A DNA stretch of 64,000 nucleotides, from the NCBI GenBank assembly GCA_024509875.1, contig JAMPIV010004463.1:372001-436000 (forward strand). The letters run 5' to 3'. The notes under the pieces were generated by a model. It saw nothing but the letters and a program-made list of their open reading frames with translations. It was not told the origin of the DNA and made no database searches. A program made the translations under genes and the position numbers. How positions within the stretch are numbered: position 1 is the stretch's first letter; every line of letters begins with the position of its first letter. The DNA is from Oreohelix idahoensis. Lineage: Eukaryota; Mollusca; Gastropoda; Stylommatophora; Oreohelicidae. Below, piece by piece: positions 51,901 through 60,900 of this stretch.

Positions 51901-54900
51901 GAACAGAGTGTGAAATGTAAATATAAGTTTACAAGTTTACATATTTGGAATCTTTATTCATTTTCCTATGAATCCATGCTGGTCATTAATTTGTACATTT
52001 GATTGTTATGAAATTCATTGCATTCTGTGCAGGCAAGGGAGAAAACCAAAAATGCAACCAATAAAAAAATTCATTCACACTATCCTCAGTATCTGGTATG
52101 TCCACCATGTGCTTGCAAACAAGCTTGGCAGCGGCTCCGCATGGAACGCACAAGTCTCTGAAGGAAATTCTGGGAATCAAGTCCCATTCACGTGTAAGAG
52201 CAGCTACGAGCTGTTGCAGATTAGCTGGAGAACCTTGCCTGTAGACTCTGCGTCCAAGCTCGTCCCACAGATGTTCTATAGGGGACATGTCTGGTGATAG
52301 GGCAGGCCAATCAATTGTCACAATGTTCTGCTGCTGTAGATATTGCTGTGTAATGCATGCGGTGTGCGCACGTGCGTTATCCTGCTGGAGAAGCTGCAAG
52401 TCTGGATAATTTGTGAACGTAGGAGCAACCAATGCATCCAGAACCTCATCTCGATATGTCACAGCATTAACATTTCCCCGGAAGACGTAAGAGGCAAGCG
52501 ATGGTGAAAACTGAATCCTCCCCAAATGTGAATACTGCCACCTCCAAATCGGTTGTGCTGACGAACACAGCAATCTGCAAAGCGCTCTCCACACCGTAGC
52601 CAAATCCACATACGTCCATCAGCAAAGGATTGGTTGAATCTGCTCTCGTTTGTGAATAGAACAGCATTCCACTGCAGTCTAGTCCATCTGACATGTTGCA
52701 TTGCCCATTGCAGGCGCTGCTGACGATGTCTGTGAGTCAAGTTTGGCCCAACATAAGGTAGTCTTGCAGCAAGGCCTGTATCTCTGAGTCGTCGTATGAC
52801 TGTCATTCGAGAGACTTGCCCACGTCTACCCACTATTGCTCTTGCTGTTTGACTTGCCGGGAGAGAATGATTCCTTAGGTGGCTCTCCTTTTTCAGGCAC
52901 GCCAGTCCGTTTGCAGGAAGTTTCCTTCAGGGAAGTACCTAGGTTTAATTTTTATATTTTTTTAATATATTTATTTAGGTTCTTATGTGTCCTATCTAGC
53001 CTTCACTTTCTTTCCTTTCCCTGACGAAGACCTTGTGGTCGTGTGGTCGTGAACGTACCTTTTTTCGCTTTTTTCACACCCTTTGTGACTCAGCACAATC
53101 TTGCGCAGGGGTAGTAACTCGTGGTTGGCCATTCCGAAGTCTATCCCGGGCATTGCCAGTGGTTCCGTAACGTTCATTGAGACGTACAATAGTGCTGTGG
53201 TGGCAATTCATCCTTCTGGCAATGGCCCGTGAGCTCATTCCGGTCTCCAACATACCAATGGCTCATTGGCGGTCGTTTTCAGATAGTCGTGGCATTTCAA
53301 GCACATATACTGGGTGTTTTGTCTCAACGGCCTTTTTATACCGAGTATACTGCCACAACGTGTACACATTTTCAGGGTCATAGCTGTTGGGAATCGTGTT
53401 GCACGTGTAACTTTCATTGTTTTCATGTAGTCTGTACACAAACCCGTGGGTTGAATCATGCACTTTTCCATTCCAGCAGCCATTCACTCTCTACCTCATG
53501 ACAAACACGGAGAAAATCCATTCCCACACCTTTTTTTTTCCAGCTTCTCGGCATCAGTATATATAATAGTGGTGCATTTTTAATGTGCTTCAGTATACTT
53601 TATGGCAGCCCAAAACAGCTTATTTGAACTGCGCAGTACCACATAATGGCATCAAGGTCACCAAGAGCTGACGCTGAATGACACTGGATCAAAGTCAAGT
53701 CAGGTTCCAGAGTATTTCCAATATGGAATAAGTGCAGCTTGTAAGTAAATTTTATCTCTGCTGGACAACACGCTCCAACAATTCCAGTGACAGAGCGGTG
53801 GAACATTCAAGTAAAATGGTTTTTTCCTGAATGTTAACTTCACTTCAAAGAAAAAAACCACTTTCCTTTTGTATACAGTTCACGTATAAAGTGGCTTTTA
53901 GTTAACTAGCTTGTGAGTTTTCCCATAGGAACATAGAAAAAAATAGTCCACAGTTTCCCTAGCTTAACAATTCTTTCCTTATCTCCCCTCTGTCACATAA
54001 AGATCTACCAAATTATCCTGTTATCTACCAGTAGATTGTGATCTACAGGTTGCCAACCCCTGATATAGGAGATGAATAGTTAGAGGCAGATTTATGTAGG
54101 CTCTGACACATATAGCACTCATTTATAAAAGAACACATTCTGTAGTAATATACTGTCTCCTCATTAGTATCATTCATCATAATTTTCCTCTGTGCTCTTA
54201 CGGAGCATACAACCTCCATTACAGCTGGTTCCTTTGATGAAAGCCTGTATCAACCAGTCACATGTTCCTGCAGCAGTTCTTTAAGTGGCAATTTGTTTCC
54301 CATGATGGGGTTGCCAGCCTCATATTAGTCACCTTGTCAACTTGCCTGAGGGTGCAGTTGTCCTACACTTATGCATGCACACACACACACACACTTAACA
54401 TGGTAAAAATTGCAGCATAATGTGGTTAAAAACTAACAGATTCACCTACACACATACAAAACGTACTGTGGCCATAATATAGGAACATGCTTACCCTGAT
54501 AGCTAATGCCACAACTGAAGTTGTATTAGTGATGTTATCATTTCTCTGTGTTCTTATCTGCATCTCCAGGTGTCTGTTGAACAAGATTACAAAGAAGATT
54601 TTTATCTATTTTAAAATGAACTGAATAAAAATCTACACAAAGTAATAACATACACTTTTCCATGTGTCATTATCTAGAATACATTAAGTCTCCATGAATG
54701 TGTGAATCTATAGATAGCCATGAAGATGGTAACTACAATACAACTAATTTAAGACATGATAACATTTTCTTGAATTACTACATAAAAAGCACTGATGTAG
54801 CATTCAAGGCAGGTAGAGGAAAACCAAAGAACACATGGAAAAGAGAACTGGAGACAGACATGAAAGAAATGAATAAGACATGAAAAGACCTTGAGGTGAT

Positions 54901-57900
54901 GGCACTGGACACAAAGATTTGGCATCAGCTTGTTGAATGCCTATGCTCCTTAGGGAGTTGAAAGAAAAAAGAAGAATTCTAGAAGATCTTCCTCAGGGCA
55001 AAAGAAACACGAAAATAATAGAAAAGTATAACAAAAGGACTACCGTCAATGGTACCTATACCTTGTAGCGGTATGGCAGCTTGTGTACCCTGATAACCCC
55101 CAGAGCTATGCCAGTGGGAGTTTTACTCCTGGTAGGTTGAACCAAACTGGACTGGTCTGTGTGGGTACGGGTCAGACAAAAGCTGGTACCCTGGTTCTCC
55201 AGATTGGGGGTTTTAGCACAGGGCAAACACCCCTGTCTATGTAAAAAATCGCACGTTACGGAAACGGCAACAAATGGAAAAATTTTGATGTGGGACAGAC
55301 ATCCGGAGTCTCAGGCTCGTATGACTGCCAGTAGTGAAAGCCGAAAGGAAGGCATTGGCATGAAAACAGATGGCCTGACCGCAAAACACGAAACCAGAAT
55401 TGGATTTTGGAATGTCAGAATTATGAATGAGGCAGGAAAGCTGAGACAAATCACAGCAGAGATGAGGAACTACAAATTACATATCCTGGGAATAATTGAG
55501 AGCAGATGGACAGGGACAGGGAGAATAAAAACAGCTATAGGGGAAACAGTACTTTATTCTGGCAGAGAGGATGGTCAGCACAACGAAGGTGTAGCCATTA
55601 TCCCGAAGAAAGGAATGGAAAGGTCTTTACTGGAATGGAAACCCATCAACAACAGACTGATAAGAACAATCTCAAGATTCACCAAAACCACAATTATACA
55701 ATGCTATGCACCAACAAACGACAGCGATGAAGAGATCAAGGATGAGTTCTATCAACAGGTACAAAAGGAAATGGAAACTGCACCCAGGTACGATCTTATT
55801 ATAGTATTGAGAGACCTCAATGCAAAAGTTGGAACACACAACACTTATAACAAAAGAGTAATGTGGAAATGCTGCAGTGGAACAGTAAATGAGAATGGGG
55901 ACAAATTAATATGCTTCTGCACTATTAACAACCTGGTCATTGGAGGAACACTTTTTCCACACAAAGAAGTGCACAAGTTAACATGGGAATCACCAAACGG
56001 ACGGGACAGAAACCAGATAGATCACATAATGATCAATGGCAGATGGAGACATGCACTACAAGACGTGAAAGTAAGAATAACCTCAGATGTGGGAAGTGAT
56101 CATCACCTAGTAGTAGCAAGACTGAAGGTGAAACTCAGAGCTGCTGGACCAGTTGCAGTCAAACAGAAAAGATACAACATCACGAAACTTAAGGACCCCC
56201 TCTCCAGAAAAGCTTTTGTGGTCGATGTTAAGAGACGATATCAGATTGCGTGGTTGACGTAAAGAGACGATATCAGATTGCCAAATGCCAGGAAAGAACA
56301 GAGACCGATGATGTCGACCAGAAATTCAACACCATCTCAACAATATACAAGGAAAGAAGCGAGTCATGCTTGGGATTCCAGGAAAGAAAGAGCCAAGACT
56401 GGATAACACCAGAAACGCTAAACACCATAGCGAAGAGAAAGGAAATGAAAAGAAAGAAAACAGAAGCAAAGTCTCCCAGGTTAAAGGCAATATACAGTGA
56501 ACAGTACAGTCAGCTGGACAAGGAAGTAAAACGTCAAACCCATGCTAACAAAAGGACATTTCTGGATGACCTTGCAAGACAGGCAGATGAGGCATCCCTG
56601 AGAAATGAACAAAGCACAGTTTTTAAAATAACTAAAACTATCAGTGGAAAACGAGGTGCAAACAACGTAACGTTAGTAAGAGACAAGCAAGGAAATCTTA
56701 TCACCACAGCACAGGGGCAGGAAACAAGATGGGCAGAGCACTTCAGAGAAACACTGAATAAGGAACCACCAGAGACTCAGCTGAATGTTCCTGAGGCTGA
56801 AAGTGACTCAGACATAAATACAGACATTCCACGAAAAGAAATCGTCACAGCTATCAAAGGGTTAAAAAACAGAAAAGCGCCTGGTCATGACAATCTAAAT
56901 GCTGAGTTATTCAAGGCAGACCATGAACTAGCAGCAGAACTGTTAGAACCACTATTTGCACAAGTCTAAGAAACTGAGACAACACCAACAGAGTGGAGTA
57001 AAGAAACTGAGACAACATAAACAGAGTGGAGTAAAGAAATAATTGTCAAATTGCCCAAGATGGGCGACCTTGCAGACTGCAACAATTGGAGAGGAATTAC
57101 TCTCCTCTCAGTTCCCAGTAAAATACTAGGCAGGATAATCATCCAGAGAATTTCAAAAACAGTTGACCATAAACATGAGGAAAAAACAAGCAGGTTTTAG
57201 AAAGAACAGAAGATTTGCAGATCATATATTCACTCTCAGGAACTAATGTTCTGAGCAATGCTCAGAATGGCAGAGACAGCTTATACATTAACTTTGTTGA
57301 TTTTGAAAAGGCTTTCGACAGCATACACAGGGACAGCCTATGGAAAATACTGAGAGCTTATGGAATTCCCGGCTGCACTGTTTCCATTATAAAAAGCCTC
57401 TATTCTAACTTTAAATGCAGTGTTGGATTGAGCAATCTAACTTTCGAAGTGAAAACAGGAGTACGACAGGGATGCCCCTTTTCAACAACATTATTTTTGA
57501 CAGCCATAGATTGGGTGATGCGCCAGACAACAGAGGGCAGTCCAAGAGGAATTAGATGGACAATGCTTTCTACACTGGAAGACTTGGAATATGCAGATGA
57601 CATTGCACTACTCGCGCATTCACATCAACACATCCAAGAAAAAAACCAATAGACTGAATAAGTATGGCCAGCAGGTTGGTCTGAACATCAATCTGAAGAA
57701 GACAGAGGTCATGACACTAAATGTGGGCAATCCTGAGCCAATAACAGTAAGGAACCAGAAGTTAGAACAGACAGACACATTTACTTACCTAGGATGCATA
57801 GTAACACCTGACGGCAGAACAAGCAAGGACATTAACAACAGAATGAATAAAGCGAGAACAGCCTTTGCTAGTCTCAACAACATTTGGAAGTCTTCCCAGT

Positions 57901-60900
57901 ACAGCACAAACACCAAATTAAGACTGTATGAGAGCTGTGTACTTTCTGTGCTTCTCTATGGTGCAGAATGCTTGACAGTAACAGAGAAGGAAATGTCGAA
58001 ACTGCCCTCCTTCCACACAATCTGCCTAAGGAAAATTCTCAGAATATTTTGGCCGAATACCATCAGCAACCTAGAACTACTTTTTCGGAGTAACCAGGAG
58101 GACATGCACACCATCATAGCTGGCAGACGCTGGAGTTGGGTTGGCCACATCCTCAGAAGGGACCCTGATACCTGTTATGGGCTTTCCAGGCTTGGATGAT
58201 TGGGTTATTATTTCAATTCCTGTAATATATATTCATCTCTTCTGCCATTACGAAGTATCTTCTTGCTGTAACCTCATGTTTTATTTACGTAATTATTATA
58301 GTGTTCATTTCAGTGTTTCTACAATACACTTTATATTCATAATGTCTGACAGTGTTTATTTATTATTATTATTAACCTGTAATTAAAGTGTTATGGTTTG
58401 ACCTAACCTTGAAGGTTAACGGTTAACAGTCACAGAATGACATTGAACTGGTAGAACACTTCAGGAAACCAAGTCGCGTTTTGACGACTAAATATATTTA
58501 ATACCGTTCAGCAATTTCATCATGAATAAACAACACGAATGTTTACGTTATAGAACACTTGATAAATTACAGTCTTATAGCCCATATTCAATCAGACATC
58601 ACACGTCTGTTGCTTTTCATTTTCATTAACGATCCATATGTATTCTAACCAAATACTTGGAATCTTTATTATTCAAACAGAAATATTCCTTCTGTGAATA
58701 GTTCTCATATATATATCCCAAGAACTTAGACATATGCTTACTCCAATTTTGGCTTACACAGCCAGGCTCTATCCGCCATATATATGTATTCTAACTGTGT
58801 TTCATATCTTACGACTTACGTTAATCCTAACAATGATTGCGGTTACATTACCGACATATAGATATATTCGGACTCAATGGTCCTTACACATTATCCTTTT
58901 TAGGTTACCGGCTTTACATTACCGTAATATATTTTCCTGGTTCTACACTAGTATACACTTGAATAAGTGGCCATGCCACACTTTTCAAAACACTTTAGAT
59001 AAGTGGCCATGCCACACATTTTAAACACTGCCGTAGGGCTCAAGGCCACACATAAGACTGTTGTTACTATGTCTCACGCGTCATATGCATAGATATATGC
59101 GATCTATGTCATTTATTTATTCAACAAGGTGTTCCATGGTGCAACCATCCAAATTGAGCTCAAACCTAGATGTTTGCAAGCCATGAAACAATCCTCAACA
59201 ATACCATCACAAGAACAGCTATGCTATGGACCCCTGAGGGAAAGCGAAAGAGAGGCCGACCAAAAACAACTTGACGGAGGACTGTGGAAGCCGAGATGCA
59301 AAGAATGAACCAGAGTTGGGGCACTGTACGAAGGATGGCTGCTGACCGAGCAAAGTGGAATCAATTTGTTGCTGCCCTACAAGACGCCACTAGGCGTGAT
59401 GGCCACTGACTGCTTCGACGGTTGGCGGCTATGGATCAAAGAAGAAGAAGATAACAAAAGGAAGAAAAATTATAATTTATTTTATTACTTTTTCTTATGA
59501 AGCACGTAGCCACCACATCAGCAAGTCTCCACATAGGAAACCTGCATTAAAACATTTATGTGCAACTGTAGAAGTAGTTTCTGTAGCTATTCGTTTTACA
59601 CGATGATGTTGTCAGCCCCCATACACAATCTCAAATTAGTCACTTTTCATGATACACGTGTGCAGTAGTCTTATTATTTCATTTCTCTATCAGAGACCCC
59701 GGGAAGGTTCACAGGGCATATAACTCAGATATTAGATACAGGTCACACTGCAGCTGGTCCCATTGCACACAAAGTCCGCACCAAACAGTCACATGACCTT
59801 ACAGTTGTGATTCCTGTGGCAATTTGTTGTACATGATGAGGTTGCCAGCTCCATGCACAACCTCATATTAGTTGCATTACCACCGTCAAACAAAACACTA
59901 ACATTTTCATATAAACTATTTTTTTTTTTTTTTTTTTTCGTACGCCCGCTAATACTCGAGGCGAAATCTCAGGTTATTACTAATGTCTAACCTGACATTG
60001 ATTTTACGTGAGTATCCCTTTTTTCTTGTACAGAGACAGGTGTCCCTCGCCATTCAGGCAAATACTCTCCGATTTCGGAGGTACCCATTGCAGCTGGGTC
60101 GGCTCAGGAGCCGTCGAGTTAATCCAGTCCAATTCCCGGTCGACGAAAAATCCTCAAATGCCGTCGCCCGGGTTTGATCCTGAATCACCCGGTCGCCAGA
60201 GCGGTGTTGTAACCACTACGCTAGCGCGGCTCTCATATATAAACTATAAAGATCATCATCATGTCACATATTCTTTCCAGAACGTTGTCTCCATTACAGC
60301 TGCTCTGAACGCATCACAATTCTGGGCAAGTTGACCTGCATCATCCACAGACAAGTTCAGACTCTCTATGATGTCCTGGATCCACCATCATCTAGGTCGT
60401 CCCCTTCCCTTTTTCCAGGGACCATGCCTTCCATTACTAATTTTTCCAGACTATTATGTCTTTTTATATGACCAAAAAATGTCAGCTTCCTTTTTGCGAT
60501 GGTATTTAGGAGCCAATGTTCCTGTACGTTTAGTGAGTGCAGTACTTCTCTGTTGGTCTTTTTTTCAGTCCAGGGTATTCTCAACATCCTTCTGTAGCAT
60601 TTCATTTCGAATGATGTAACCTTTTTTGCAACTGTGTTATTGAGTGTCCATGTCTCGCAGCCATATGTTGCAACTGGGAATATACATGCTCTGATCAGTT
60701 GTAACTTTGTTTCTTTGCTTGTGCCTTGCCATAGGTTTTTCATCTGTATTAGTTTATGTGAAGCAATCGCAAGTCTTCTTTTAATTTCTACTGCACAGTT
60801 GCCAGTTACATTAAATCATGTAACAAAGTGCAATCCTTGTTTTGGAACCCCCTGGGCAAGAGAGGCAGAGGTAGACCAAGAAGCACACGGTGAAGAGAGC

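Larger units (their letters stand above)
51861..53595 (-). mobile_element. Tc1-like transposon, complete ends, dead
   Basis: Inverted ends TACTGAAGCACATTAAAAA then GCACCAC (26 of 27 matching) with TA duplications at 51859-51860 and 53596-53597. Length 1735 bp. It encodes a broken transposase and carries a ~210-bp foreign insert (about 52880-53090). Confidence 0.93.
55040..59450 (+). mobile_element. full-length RTE-1 LINE with nested solo LTR
   Basis: Flanked by perfect 12-bp duplications ATAACAAAAGGA (55028-55039 and 59451-59462). Without the nested LTR and its duplication it is about 3.38 kb. It has a ~120-bp or longer 5' UTR, one long broken ORF (apurinic-type endonuclease, then reverse transcriptase, no RNase H) and a short GAAGAAGAAG tail: the RTE layout. 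The tail hairpin is at 59384-59397. It is the apparent parent of the fragments at 4642, 8752, 43849, 51388 and of the mini-RTEs at 7936 and 37240. Confidence 0.95.

Noticed and set aside
53235..53501. Three overlapping ORFs at the N-terminal end of the Tc1 element
   Set aside because: They are out-of-frame readings; the true transposase start is [10 protein letters not shown] at 53295, followed by a stop.
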